This document shows, one piece after another, positions 24,054 to 32,601 of a DNA stretch of 46,868 nucleotides; within the stretch, counting starts at the first letter, position 1, and each line of letters begins with the position of its first letter. The notes below the pieces were generated by a model. That model had not been told where the DNA came from. It saw only the letters and a list, made by a program, of their open reading frames with translations, and ran no database searches. The stretch comes from an uncultured Collinsella sp. (lineage in GTDB: Bacteria; Actinomycetota; Coriobacteriia; Coriobacteriales; Coriobacteriaceae). The position numbers and the translations under genes are program-made. The stretch spans positions 1 through 46,868 of the forward strand of contig URKG01000013.1 of assembly GCA_900548265.1 (NCBI GenBank). The letters run 5' to 3'.

Positions 24054-24108
24054 AGCGCTTTTGTGCTCGCGGTCTTGCTGCGTGCCGCAAAGGCGCTGTT
24101 TTGTTTTT
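24054..24108 (+). terminator. Terminator after selC
   Basis: AGCGCTTTTG pairs with CAAAGGCGCT (10 bp), closing a long GC-rich loop, followed by GTTTTGTTTTT. Confidence 0.6.
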
Positions 24109-24198
24109 GCACGAGCTTTTCGTAGCGCCGCTATTTCGGCGGCTGTATTTAGCTTCGTGCATCGGGTTTCGAGCATGCCGATGGAGGTGTTTTGTCGT

Positions 24199-24831
24199 AT
24201 GACTACCGTAAGACGTGCCGATCTTTCTTGTGTCGTCCAGGCGGGCGGGTTGTCGTCGCGCATGGGCTGCGATAAGGCGCGCATGGCGTTTTGCGGCGAG
24301 CCGCTCATCGAGCGCGTGCTGGGTCGGCTGGCGCCAGTTGCCGGCGAGTTGGTCGTGACGACTTCGCGTCCCAGCGAGCTTGTCTATCTTGAGGAGCGCA
24401 CGTTTGGCGGCCTGGTGCCGCGTGTGGTGGCGGACCTTGAAGGACCGGCGGGTGCCATGCGCGGCATCGCGAGCTCGTTGGCCGCGGCCCGATTGCCGCT
24501 CGTGGCGATTGTCGCCTGCGATATGCCGTTTGTCTCGCCGGAACTTATCGGCGCGCTTGCCGATCGTGTTGAGGCCGAGGCGCTCGACGTGTGTGTGCCG
24601 TGCGAGGAGCGGGGGATTGAGCCGCTTTGCGCCGTCTGGCGCCGTGAAGCTTGTGCGCCGGCCGCCCATGAGCTGCTCGCCTGCGACCGCCAGCGCATTC
24701 GCTGCCTGATCAATCGCGTTCAGGCTGGTTATATGGATGAACCGCAGATCGTTAAGGCCGCGGGCTCGACGCTCTGCTTCGAAAACGTCAATACGCCCGA
24801 GGAGTTTGCGGCGGCCGAGTTACTCGCCTAG
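24199..24831 (+). CDS. mobA: Molybdenum cofactor guanylyltransferase (MobA)
   Basis: A 210-residue nucleotidyltransferase that attaches GMP to Mo-molybdopterin to make the guanine dinucleotide form used by DMSO-reductase-family enzymes, including the formate dehydrogenase here. The signature VVQAGGLSSRMGCDKARM carries the GTP-binding GG...R.G.DK loop, and VAIVACDMPFVSPELI the metal-binding Asp. Length is normal for MobA (about 195). The start follows GGAGGTG; an ATG 24 bases upstream is less well placed. It precedes the DUF3343 gene by 15 bases, forming a small operon. Confidence 0.93.
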   Translation: MTTVRRADLSCVVQAGGLSSRMGCDKARMAFCGEPLIERVLGRLAPVAGELVVTTSRPSELVYLEERTFGGLVPRVVADLEGPAGAMRGIASSLAAARLPLVAIVACDMPFVSPELIGALADRVEAEALDVCVPCEERGIEPLCAVWRREACAPAAHELLACDRQRIRCLINRVQAGYMDEPQIVKAAGSTLCFENVNTPEEFAAAELLA

Positions 24832-24846
24832 ACGATTGGAGTTGCC

Positions 24847-25242
24847 ATGTCTCACGATATTTGTCCCGACACGGGAGAGCCTTGCACTTGCGATGGTTCC
24901 GAGCCCTGTACCTGCGGCTGCGGTGGCTGTGGACATACTGCGGAAGAGGAAGCGGCCGCCGCGGCGTATCGCGAGGCACATCGCGAAGGCCCGTCCGGTG
25001 ATGCCCTCGACCACGAGCGCAAGATTATCGTGTCGTTTGACAGCACCTTCGATGTGATGGAATGCGAGCAGCTGTGTGTTGCCGCCGGCGTGCCCGGGCG
25101 CATTATGCCTTTGCCCGGCTCCATTACCGCAGGCTGCGGGCTGTGCTGGGCCATGCCGTTCTCGGGCGATGCGCTCGCCGCCTTCCGCGCCGCCACCGAG
25201 GGCCGCATAACCCCTGCCGACTACCATCAGCTCGTCCTCTAA
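24847..25242 (+). CDS. Cys-rich DUF3343 protein, putative selenium/sulfur-handling protein
   Basis: A 131-residue protein in two parts. Residues 1-40 carry eight Cys in a short Gly/Glu/Thr-rich stretch (CPDTGEPCTC, EPCTCGCGGCGH), suggesting a metal-binding tail. Residues 60-131 follow the DUF3343 pattern: a strand KIIVSFDSTFDVMECEQ, AAGVPGRIMPLPGSI, then a Cys in AGCGLCWAM. DUF3343 genes often neighbour selenium and molybdenum enzyme genes, and a role in sulfur or selenium transfer has been proposed for this family; this is not proven. Coupling to mobA and the sel genes supports such a role here. An extra Cys (GLC) sits beside the conserved one. Confidence 0.75.
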   Translation: MSHDICPDTGEPCTCDGSEPCTCGCGGCGHTAEEEAAAAAYREAHREGPSGDALDHERKIIVSFDSTFDVMECEQLCVAAGVPGRIMPLPGSITAGCGLCWAMPFSGDALAAFRAATEGRITPADYHQLVL

Positions 25243-25493
25243 CCACCAACACCACCACAAAGGTGCCCAATGTGGTGGTTTGGAACATGTGGACGAAACA
25301 GCTTCGAAACACGCGATTTGCGCGTTGGGCACTCAAAAACGCTTCTACCTGCATCGTAATCAAAACGAAACATCTGCTCGTCGGCTTATGCGAAACTTTG
25401 CTGCAACAGTGCGATATTATCCATACTCGATAAAGCTCGCGGCGCATGGTGCGCCTCGAACGACACTTTTCTTTTCCATCAATTGGAGGAAGC
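25241..25493. other. Intergenic region between the DUF3343 gene and gdhA
   Basis: A weak hairpin AACCACCA/TGGTGGTT (25241-25248 with 25273-25280), lacking a good T-tract, starts at the DUF3343 stop codon. A TATTAT box near 25415 is a possible -10 for gdhA without a clear -35. Nothing else is recognised. Confidence 0.4.
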
Positions 25494-26849
25494 ATGAGCT
25501 ACACGCAGAAAGTTCTCGAAGAGCTCAAGGCCCGCTATCCCGAGCAGCCTGAGTTCATCCAGGCCGCGACCGAGATCCTCGGCACCATCCAGCCGGCGCT
25601 CGACGCCCATCCCGAGTACGAGGAGGCCGCCCTGCTTGAGCGCCTCGTCGAGCCCGAGCGCATCGTCATGTTCCGTGTTCCCTGGGTCGACGACCAGGGC
25701 AAGGTTCAGGTCAACCGCGGTTACCGCGTCGAGTTCAACTCTGCCATTGGACCCTACAAGGGCGGCCTGCGCTTTAACCCGACGGTCACCCTGGGTATGC
25801 TCAAGTTCCTGGGCCTGGAGCAGATTCTCAAGAACAGCCTGACCACCCTTCCCATGGGCGGCGGCAAGGGCGGTTCCGACTTTGACCCCAAGGGTAAGTC
25901 CAACAACGAGATCATGCACTTCTGCCAGTCCTTCATGACCGAGCTCTATCGCCATATTGGCCCCAACACCGACGTTCCCGCCGGCGACCTGGGCGTTGGC
26001 GGCCGCGAGGTTGCCTACCTGTTCGGTCAGTACAAGCGCCTGACCAACGAGTGGACCGGCGTCCTTACCGGCAAGGGCCTCTCCTTTGGCGGCTCGCTCG
26101 CCCGTACCGAGGCCACCGGTTACGGTCTGGCCTACTTTGTGGACGAGTACCTCAAGAGCCGCGGCGACTCCTTCGACGGCAAGAACGTCGTCGTTCACGG
26201 CTCCGGCAACGTCGCTATCTACGCGGTCCAGAAGGTCACTCAGCTCGGTGGCAAGGTGCTCGCCTGCTCCGATACCCACGGCTGGGTCGAGGATCCCGAC
26301 GGCATCGACTACACCGTGCTCGAGCACATCTACAACAAGAAGCGCTCTGGCCACGACAAGGGCGTTACGCTCGCTATGTACGTTGACGAGAAGCCTAACG
26401 CCGTGTGGCACGAGGGCGACGGCCGCGGCGTGTGGCAGCTTCCCTGCGATATCGCGCTGCCCTGCGCTCGCGAGAACACGCTGCTGCTCGAGGACGCCCA
26501 GGCGCTCGTCGCCAACGGCTGCAAGGTGGTCGGCGAGGGAGCGAACATGCCCACGACCATCGAGGCCACGACCTACTTCCAGGAGAACGGCGTCGCCTTT
26601 ATGCCCGGTAAGGCTGCCAACGCCGGCGGCGTGCTCGTGTCCGGCCTGGAGATGAGCCAGAACGCCGAGCACCTGTCCTGGACCTTCGAGGAGGTCGACG
26701 GCAAGCTCGAGCAGCTCATGCGCGGCATGTTCCACAATGTGGACGACACCGCCAAGGAGTACGGCCAGGAGGGCAACTTCGTCATGGGTGCCAATATCGC
26801 CGGCTTCCTGAAGGTCGCCGACGCCATGCTCGCCCAGGGCGTCTGCTAA
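25494..26849 (+). CDS. gdhA: NADP-type glutamate dehydrogenase
   Basis: A 451-residue hexameric enzyme, near E. coli GdhA (447), that interconverts glutamate and 2-oxoglutarate plus ammonia. The substrate site is PYKGGLRFNP and the catalytic lysine is in LPMGGGKGGSDFDPKG. The nucleotide-binding domain begins KNVVVHGSGNVAIYAVQK. The start is fixed by TTGGAGGAAGC just upstream. It is monocistronic, with its own terminator. The family subgroup (small hexameric type) is normally NADPH-linked and assimilatory, but cofactor preference cannot be read with certainty. Confidence 0.95.
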   Translation: MSYTQKVLEELKARYPEQPEFIQAATEILGTIQPALDAHPEYEEAALLERLVEPERIVMFRVPWVDDQGKVQVNRGYRVEFNSAIGPYKGGLRFNPTVTLGMLKFLGLEQILKNSLTTLPMGGGKGGSDFDPKGKSNNEIMHFCQSFMTELYRHIGPNTDVPAGDLGVGGREVAYLFGQYKRLTNEWTGVLTGKGLSFGGSLARTEATGYGLAYFVDEYLKSRGDSFDGKNVVVHGSGNVAIYAVQKVTQLGGKVLACSDTHGWVEDPDGIDYTVLEHIYNKKRSGHDKGVTLAMYVDEKPNAVWHEGDGRGVWQLPCDIALPCARENTLLLEDAQALVANGCKVVGEGANMPTTIEATTYFQENGVAFMPGKAANAGGVLVSGLEMSQNAEHLSWTFEEVDGKLEQLMRGMFHNVDDTAKEYGQEGNFVMGANIAGFLKVADAMLAQGVC

Positions 26850-26874
26850 ATCTTCGCTCGACATAGCATCGCAG

Positions 26875-26907
26875 AAGGCTCCCAGCTATCTGGCTGGGAG
26901 CCTTTTC
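26875..26907 (+). terminator. Intrinsic terminator of gdhA
   Basis: AAGGCTCCCAGC pairs with GCTGGGAGCCTT (12 bp) around a 6-base loop, with TTTT at its 3' end. Confidence 0.9.
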
Positions 26908-26924
26908 TATCCCGGAGGACTCCT

Positions 26925-26999
26925 CATAACTTGCGGTGATATACGGACTGTTAAGCGTCCCAGAACGGCTAATCAGTCCGTATATCACCGCAAGTTATG
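26925..26999. repeat. Dispersed palindromic hairpin element, copy 3 (26-bp perfect arms)
   Basis: Arms at 26925-26950 and 26974-26999 are perfect reverse complements over 26 bases. The core is CTTGCGGTGATATACGGACT, a variant of the family with changes mirrored in both arms. Spacing from the conserved ACT end is 25 bases. It lies just after the gdhA terminator. Confidence 0.92.
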
Positions 27000-27078
27000 G
27001 ATGGGTGGGTGGATTTTGTCCTAAAACGGTGTGCGGCCCCTCGTTTGGTACACTTAAAGGTACTGGACAAGTGAAGAG

Positions 27079-27993
27079 ATGGGGGAGAACGTGCTCAAGT
27101 TCGGTACCTACGTCCGTGTTGGAAACGCGGCCGAAGCCTATGAGCTCTTGCAGAAGAACCACAACAACAAGATTGTGGGCGGCGGCATCTGGATGCGCCT
27201 GGGTTCGCGTCGCGTGGCGACGGCGATTGACCTTTCGGCCTGCGGACTCGATCAGATCGAGGAGACCGAGACCGAGTTTCGCATCGGTGCCATGTGTACC
27301 CTGCGCCAGCTCGAGCGTCATGCCGAGCTCAACGCGCTTGTCAACCATGTCTTTGAGTTTGCCGTCCACGATATCGTGGGCGTGCAGCTGCGCAATACCG
27401 CCACGGTGGGCGGCAGCATTTACGGCCGCTTTGGCTTCTCGGACGTGCTCACTGCCTTCCTCGCGCTCGATTCCTATGTTGAGCTGACGGGCGCCGGCCG
27501 CGTGCCGCTCGCCGAGTTCGTGGACATGGGTTACGTGCGCGACGTGATCGAGCACATCGTAGTCGTTAAGCACGACTATCGCGCGAGCTATGAGGCCGTG
27601 CGCAAGGCCGCGACCGATTTCCCCTCCTTAAACGTCACTGCCGCCTGGTGGAACAACAGCTGGCATGTCACCGTGGGCGCCCGCCCGCTGCGCGCGACCC
27701 TGCTGCAGGGCGAGGCATGCGGCCTTACTGCCGAGCAGCCTTCCGAGGACGAGCTTCGCGCTCTGGCCGCTTCTGTGCGCGCCCTGAGCTACGGCACCAA
27801 CCTGTGGGGCTCGGCCGCCTACCGCCGCCGCATCTCGGCCCCGCTTGCCGTGCAGGCCGTGCGCCGCGCCGCCGGCATCGAGCTTTCGGCCGCGCTTGCC
27901 CGCGAGCTCGAGGGCGTGCAGATCCCCAAGTTCGCCACGGACGAGTATTCCTGCCGCCGCGTGCCCGGCGTCGATTCTAGCGAGGTGCGCTAA
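27079..27993 (+). CDS. Molybdenum hydroxylase FAD-binding subunit (XdhB/CoxM-like)
   Basis: A 304-residue flavin subunit of the xanthine dehydrogenase family. FAD-loop motifs are KIVGGGIWMRLG and NTATVGGSIYGRFGFSDV; the C-terminal domain has RALSYGTNLWGSAAYRR. It accepts electrons from the iron-sulfur clusters of the partner and passes them to NAD or another acceptor. ATG 27079 is used; a GTG four codons later is an alternative. It overlaps the next gene by one base, so the two form an operon. The substrate (purine, aldehyde or other) cannot be told from this subunit. Confidence 0.88.
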   Translation: MGENVLKFGTYVRVGNAAEAYELLQKNHNNKIVGGGIWMRLGSRRVATAIDLSACGLDQIEETETEFRIGAMCTLRQLERHAELNALVNHVFEFAVHDIVGVQLRNTATVGGSIYGRFGFSDVLTAFLALDSYVELTGAGRVPLAEFVDMGYVRDVIEHIVVVKHDYRASYEAVRKAATDFPSLNVTAAWWNNSWHVTVGARPLRATLLQGEACGLTAEQPSEDELRALAASVRALSYGTNLWGSAAYRRRISAPLAVQAVRRAAGIELSAALARELEGVQIPKFATDEYSCRRVPGVDSSEVR

Positions 27994-30824
27994 TGGCTGC
28001 CAAACTCATCGATCTTTCCTTTACGCTCAACGGCCGTAAGGTCAAGGTTCAGATTGCCCCCGACACCATGCTCTTTGCACTGTTGCGCGAGCAGGGTTGT
28101 GCGTCGGTGCGCTGCGCCTGTGAGACCACCAACTGCGGCCTGTGCACGGTGTGGCTCGACGGCGACCCGGTGCTGAGCTGCTCGGTTCCCGCCGCTCGCG
28201 TCGAGGGCCACACCATCACCACACTCGAGGGCCTCAAAGCCGAGTCTGAGGCGCTGGCCCGTGCGATGGCTGCCGAAGGCGCCGAGCAGTGCGGTTTTTG
28301 CGCCCCCGGCCTCATCATGAACGTGCTGGCGCTTGCCCGCGCCGCCAAGGAGGACCCGAGCCTCGTCGCCACGCGCGAGGAGCTGTCGCGCCAGCTGGCC
28401 GGCAACCTCTGCCGCTGCAGCGGCTACGAGAGCCAGCTGCGCGCCATCGTCCGCTTCCTCAACGAGTCCGGCGTGCAGGTGGGCTTTGAGATGCCCGAGC
28501 TGCCCGTCAACGACACGAGCTCCGACGGCGTCTCCTACAAGCAGATCACCCACAAGCAGCCCAAGAAGGACTCGAAGGCCCTGCTCGAGGGCCGTCCCGT
28601 CTACACGGGTGACATGGTGCCCGCCGGCGCGCTCATCGTCAAACTCAAGCGCAGCCCCTATGCCCGCGCCAAGATCCGCTCCATTGATACGTCGCGCGCC
28701 CTGAAGGTGCCCGGCGTGGTGGGCGTCTACACCTACGAGGACGTGCCCCAGCGCCGCTTTACCATCGCCGGCCAGAGCTATCCGCAGCCGAGTCCCTATG
28801 ACCGCCTGATTCTCGAGAACCTGGTCCGTTACCAAAACGAGGAGGTGGCGATCGTCGCCGCCGAGACCGAGGAGGCCGCCGACAAGGCGCTCAAGCTCAT
28901 CAAGGTCGACTACGAGGTGCTTGAGCCCCTGCTCGACTTTACCCAGGCACTCGATAATGACATCGTGGTCCATCCCGAGGGCGACGTGACCTTTATGTTT
29001 CCGCAGGGTGGCGATGTTCCGCGCAACCTGGTGTGCAGCGGTACCAGCGATTTTGGCAACCTTGACGAGGCGTTCGCCCAGAGCGACATCGTCTTCACCC
29101 GCACCTATACCAGCCAGGCCACGCAGACCGCGCCCATGGAAACTTTCCGCGCCTTCGCGACGACCGACGCGTTCGGGCGCATTTCGGTGACCACCTCGAC
29201 GCAGGTGCCCTTCCACGTGCGCCGCATGGTCGCGCAGTCGCTCGATATCCCGCAGTCGCAGGTGCAGGTCATTAAGCCGCGCATCGGCGGCGGCTTTGGC
29301 TCCAAGCAGACGGGCTGCTGCGAGATCTTCGTGGCATTCGTCACCCAGCAGACCGGTCGTCCGAGCTACTGCTGCTACACCCGCGAGGAGACCATCACCG
29401 CGGGCAACTCGCGCCACCAGATGCAGATGACCGTTAAGCTGGGCGCCATGAACGACGGCACCATCACGGCCATCGACCTGCACACGCTGTCCAATGCCGG
29501 CGCGTACGGCGAGCACGCCACCACGACGATCGGCCTCTCGGGCCACAAGAGCCTGCCGATTTACAACCATGTGAAGGCGAGCCGCTTTAGCTGGGACGCC
29601 GTCTACACCAATACCAACCGCGGCGGAGCGTATCGTGGTTACGGTGCCACCCAGGGCCAGTTTGCCGTGGAGAGTGCCGTCAACGAGCTCGCCGACATGC
29701 TGCATATGGACCCCGCCGACCTGCGCCTTAAGAACATTGTGCGCGAGGGCGAGACCATGCCGCAGTACTACAACGAGAAGCTCAACGCCTGCGCACTCGA
29801 CCGCTGCCTGCTGCGCGCGATGGACATGATCGGCTGGCGCGACAAGCCGCTGGCCGTGGACCTGGGCGACCGCGTGCGCGCTCTGGGCTGCGCGCTCACC
29901 ATGCAGGGCTCGGGCATCTCCAACGTGGATATCGCCGGCATCGACATGCGCCTGGAAGAGGACGGCTTCATTACCATCGGCACCGGTGCCACCGATAACG
30001 GCATGGGCGTCGACACGATCCTGGCGCAGATTGCCGCCGAGGAGCTGGGCGTGGAGAGTTCGATGATCGTGGTGCGCGGCGTTGACACCGATGTGTCGCC
30101 GTTTGACGCCGGCTCGTACGCGAGCTCGGGTACGTACGTGACGGGCCTTGCCGCCAAGAACGCCGCGACCGAGCTGCGTGAGAAGATCTGCGCCAAGGCC
30201 GCCCAGATGTGGGACGTGGACGCTGCCGACGTGGTCTTCGATGGCCAGTACGTGCGCCTGTCCGACGAGCGTGCCGCGCGCGAGCAGAACCGCTACCTCA
30301 CGCTGCGCGACTTTGCCAACCTGTGCGTCAAGAACATCGCGGGCGGCGACGCGCTCACCTCGCATGCCTCTGCCTGCCTGCCCGTTTCGCCTCCGCCGTT
30401 TATGGCCGGCATTGCCGAGGTGGAGGTCGACAAGGCCACCGGCAAGGTGACTGTTGTGGATTACGCGGCGGCTGTGGACTGCGGCACCGTGATCAACGAG
30501 GCGCTCGCGCGCGTCCAGGCCGAGGGCGGCATTGCCCAGGGCATCGGTCACGCGCTCTACGAGATCGTCGAGCACGATGACCGCGGCCGCCTGCGTACCG
30601 GCAACTTTATGAGCTACAGGCTGCCCACGCGCCTGGATATCGGCAGCATTCGCGTGGCCTTTGAGCCGAGTTACGAGCCGACGGGTCCGTTTGGCGCCAA
30701 GTCGATCGGCGAGGTCGTCATCAACACGCCGCTCGCCGCCGTTGCCTCGGCCGTGGCGCACGCCACCGGCCACCAGGTTCGCTCGCTGCCGATCACGCCC
30801 GAGAAGGCCCTGCTGGGGGAGTAA
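27993..30824 (+). CDS. Molybdenum hydroxylase with fused 2Fe-2S and molybdopterin subunits
   Basis: A 943-residue fusion. Residues 1-165 form the two-cluster 2Fe-2S subunit (CETTNCGLC and QCGFCAPG...LCRCSGY). From about 185 it is the molybdopterin-cytosine-dinucleotide catalytic subunit: KPRIGGGFGSKQ, RGGAYRGYGATQGQF with the Arg that positions purines in xanthine dehydrogenase, and the catalytic Glu in GAKSIGEVV. The fusion of small and large subunits recalls Desulfovibrio aldehyde oxidoreductase (907 residues), but here the FAD subunit is also present as a separate gene. Purine hydroxylation is the best guess. Given the selenium locus nearby, a selenium-dependent hydroxylase is possible but not shown. 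Confidence 0.88.
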   Translation: MAAKLIDLSFTLNGRKVKVQIAPDTMLFALLREQGCASVRCACETTNCGLCTVWLDGDPVLSCSVPAARVEGHTITTLEGLKAESEALARAMAAEGAEQCGFCAPGLIMNVLALARAAKEDPSLVATREELSRQLAGNLCRCSGYESQLRAIVRFLNESGVQVGFEMPELPVNDTSSDGVSYKQITHKQPKKDSKALLEGRPVYTGDMVPAGALIVKLKRSPYARAKIRSIDTSRALKVPGVVGVYTYEDVPQRRFTIAGQSYPQPSPYDRLILENLVRYQNEEVAIVAAETEEAADKALKLIKVDYEVLEPLLDFTQALDNDIVVHPEGDVTFMFPQGGDVPRNLVCSGTSDFGNLDEAFAQSDIVFTRTYTSQATQTAPMETFRAFATTDAFGRISVTTSTQVPFHVRRMVAQSLDIPQSQVQVIKPRIGGGFGSKQTGCCEIFVAFVTQQTGRPSYCCYTREETITAGNSRHQMQMTVKLGAMNDGTITAIDLHTLSNAGAYGEHATTTIGLSGHKSLPIYNHVKASRFSWDAVYTNTNRGGAYRGYGATQGQFAVESAVNELADMLHMDPADLRLKNIVREGETMPQYYNEKLNACALDRCLLRAMDMIGWRDKPLAVDLGDRVRALGCALTMQGSGISNVDIAGIDMRLEEDGFITIGTGATDNGMGVDTILAQIAAEELGVESSMIVVRGVDTDVSPFDAGSYASSGTYVTGLAAKNAATELREKICAKAAQMWDVDAADVVFDGQYVRLSDERAAREQNRYLTLRDFANLCVKNIAGGDALTSHASACLPVSPPPFMAGIAEVEVDKATGKVTVVDYAAAVDCGTVINEALARVQAEGGIAQGIGHALYEIVEHDDRGRLRTGNFMSYRLPTRLDIGSIRVAFEPSYEPTGPFGAKSIGEVVINTPLAAVASAVAHATGHQVRSLPITPEKALLGE

Positions 30825-30848
30825 CAGGTCAGCGAACAAGTCGTAATT

Positions 30849-30878
30849 GGCGGGGCGGGGCAACTCGTCCCGCCTTTT
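30849..30878 (+). terminator. Terminator of the molybdenum hydroxylase operon
   Basis: GGCGGGG pairs with TCCCGCC (one G-T) followed by TTTT. Confidence 0.7.
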
Positions 30879-30936
30879 GCACTCGTGGTGAGGTCGTGAG
30901 CTTGTAAAAGGTGTGCGTGCGCTTGCCGTTCGTATC

Positions 30937-30945
30937 TGCTATCAT
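30937..30945 (+). promoter_or_regulatory. Extended -10 promoter of tRNA-Leu
   Basis: TGCTATCAT (TG-N-TATCAT) lies 19 bases before the tRNA. No good -35 is seen, as for the selC and valS promoters. Confidence 0.55.
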
Positions 30946-30964
30946 TCCTAGTCTGTGCGCTCAT

Positions 30965-31048
30965 GCGGGCGTGGCGGAATTGGTAGACGCGCCAGATTTA
31001 GGTTCTGGTGGGATTCCCGTGAAGGTTCGAGTCCTTTCGCCCGCACCA
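30965..31048 (+). tRNA. tRNA-Leu (anticodon TAG)
   Basis: An 84-base class II tRNA with encoded CCA. Acceptor GCGGGCG/CGCCCGC, anticodon stem CCAGA/TCTGG around TTTAGGT gives TAG (30999-31001), and the T loop is TTCGAGT. The short extra arm GTGGGATTCCCGT fits leucine tRNAs. Confidence 0.95.
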
Positions 31049-31139
31049 TCGCACCTGCGTCGGCCCTGGCCGTCGCGACACTTTGTTGCATAAAGGTACC
31101 AGCACCTCAGATAAGCTGGGCAGTATGAGGAGGAACGTG

Positions 31140-32438
31140 TTGAACATCACCGCTTCTGACGTCAAGGACGCCAAGCTCACCGCTACGGTCACCATCCCGG
31201 CCGCCGACGTCGACGCCGCGATCAAGAAGGCCTACAAGGACACCGCCAAGAAGTACCGCTTCCCGGGCTTCCGTGCCGGCAAGGCCCCCCGTCCGGTCAT
31301 CGACTCCGCTCTTGGCGCCGAGGCTACCCTCGCTCAGGCCACCAACGACCTGATCGCCGCCAACGAGCCCGCCGTCCTCAACGAGCTGGACATCGTCCCC
31401 ACCAAGAACGGTGACTACAAGGAGCTCGACCTCGCCAAGGATCACGAGGACTACACCTACACCGTCGAGTTCTCCCTGCGTCCCGCCGCTGAGCTCTCCT
31501 CCTTCGACGCTGTCGAGATCGAGATGCCTCCTGCGGAGGTCACCGAGTCCGAGATTAACAACCAGGTCGAGATGCTCCTCAACTACCGTGCCACCTTCGA
31601 GGACGTCGAGGGTCGCGCCGTCGAGGCCGAGGACTACGTCACCGTCGATCTCAAGGCCGTTGAGAACGCTGACAACTTCGCCGCCGAGGGCCGCATGCTC
31701 ATCGCCGGTAGCGACAGCAACCCCAAGGAGTTCAACGAGGCCCTGATCGGCGCTAACGTTGACGACGTCAAGACCGTCACCTGGACCGACGAGGTCGAGG
31801 AGGGCGAGGAGGCCGAGACCCACACCGTCGAGGTCACCGTCAAGGGCATCAAGGTCCGCAACACCCCCGAGCTCACCGACGAGCTCGTCAAGTCCGACTT
31901 TGGCTTTGACAGCATCGACGCCATGCGCGACGCCATCAAGATCGAGATTGAGCAGGACAAGGCTTCCCGCCTGCCGGCCGAGAAGGAGAACCGTTGCGTC
32001 TCCGCCCTCGCCGAGCGTCTGCAGCTCGACGAGATGGATGCCGACTACGAGCAGTCCGTCTTTGAGGAGCTTGGCCAGAACTTCCTGTCCAACCTCGCTG
32101 CCCGCGGCATGACGCTGGACACCTGGCTGCCCGCTTCCGGCCTGACCATGGAGCAGTTCATCGGCGACCTGCACAAGCAGGCCAACGACGTTGCCCGTGA
32201 GTCCCTGGCTCTGGACGCCCTCGCCCGCGAGCTCAAGATCGAGGTCACCGAGGATGACATCAACGCCGAGTTCGAGAAGGCCGGCGTCAAGGACGTCGAG
32301 GCTTCCAAGGCCGAGTTCATCGCCGATGGCCGCATGCCTGCCGTCCGCGAGTCCATCCGTCGCTCCAAGGCCGTCGACCACCTGGTCGAGAACGCCAAGG
32401 TGACCGAGGTCGACGAGACCGCCAAGGACGCCGAGTAA
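31140..32438 (+). CDS. tig: Trigger factor, ribosome-associated chaperone
   Basis: A 432-residue protein with the ribosome-binding N-terminal domain (FRAGKAPRPVID is the ribosome-docking loop), a PPIase/FKBP-like middle domain (about 150-240) and a helical C-terminal chaperone arm. It folds nascent chains at the ribosome exit. The start is uncertain: GAGGAGGAA fits TTG 31140 (reading MNITASDV), which begins the conserved domain; GTG 31137 and ATG 31125 are in frame. Very acidic, Glu/Asp-rich composition. It is followed by clpP and clpX in the common tig-clpP-clpX order. Confidence 0.92.
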   Translation: MNITASDVKDAKLTATVTIPAADVDAAIKKAYKDTAKKYRFPGFRAGKAPRPVIDSALGAEATLAQATNDLIAANEPAVLNELDIVPTKNGDYKELDLAKDHEDYTYTVEFSLRPAAELSSFDAVEIEMPPAEVTESEINNQVEMLLNYRATFEDVEGRAVEAEDYVTVDLKAVENADNFAAEGRMLIAGSDSNPKEFNEALIGANVDDVKTVTWTDEVEEGEEAETHTVEVTVKGIKVRNTPELTDELVKSDFGFDSIDAMRDAIKIEIEQDKASRLPAEKENRCVSALAERLQLDEMDADYEQSVFEELGQNFLSNLAARGMTLDTWLPASGLTMEQFIGDLHKQANDVARESLALDALARELKIEVTEDDINAEFEKAGVKDVEASKAEFIADGRMPAVRESIRRSKAVDHLVENAKVTEVDETAKDAE

Positions 32439-32514
32439 TTCTCGCCACCTTGCCCGCGAGCGCATGCGTGCGCCCGTGATGGGGTAAAGTTATACACCGG
32501 TTATCCGGTTGCTT

Positions 32515-32560
32515 CGTACGGTGCCAGCCAATGCATAGCATGCGGGCACCGTACGTTTAT
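32515..32560 (+). terminator. Hairpin between tig and clpP
   Basis: CGTACGGTGCC pairs with GGCACCGTACG (11 bp) followed by TTTAT. It probably ends or attenuates the tig transcript. A TTATAC box just upstream (about 32490) could be a clpP promoter, which would then place this hairpin in the clpP leader. Confidence 0.55.
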
Positions 32561-32601
32561 CTAGAACCAATTTGGTCCGCAAGAGAGAAATGGAGATGCG
32601 T

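Noticed and set aside
23539..24831. A 430-codon frame running from inside selB through the hairpin and tRNA-Sec into mobA
   Set aside because: The first part is out of frame within selB and crosses an RNA gene; only the C-terminal 210 residues are MobA, with their own ribosome-binding site.
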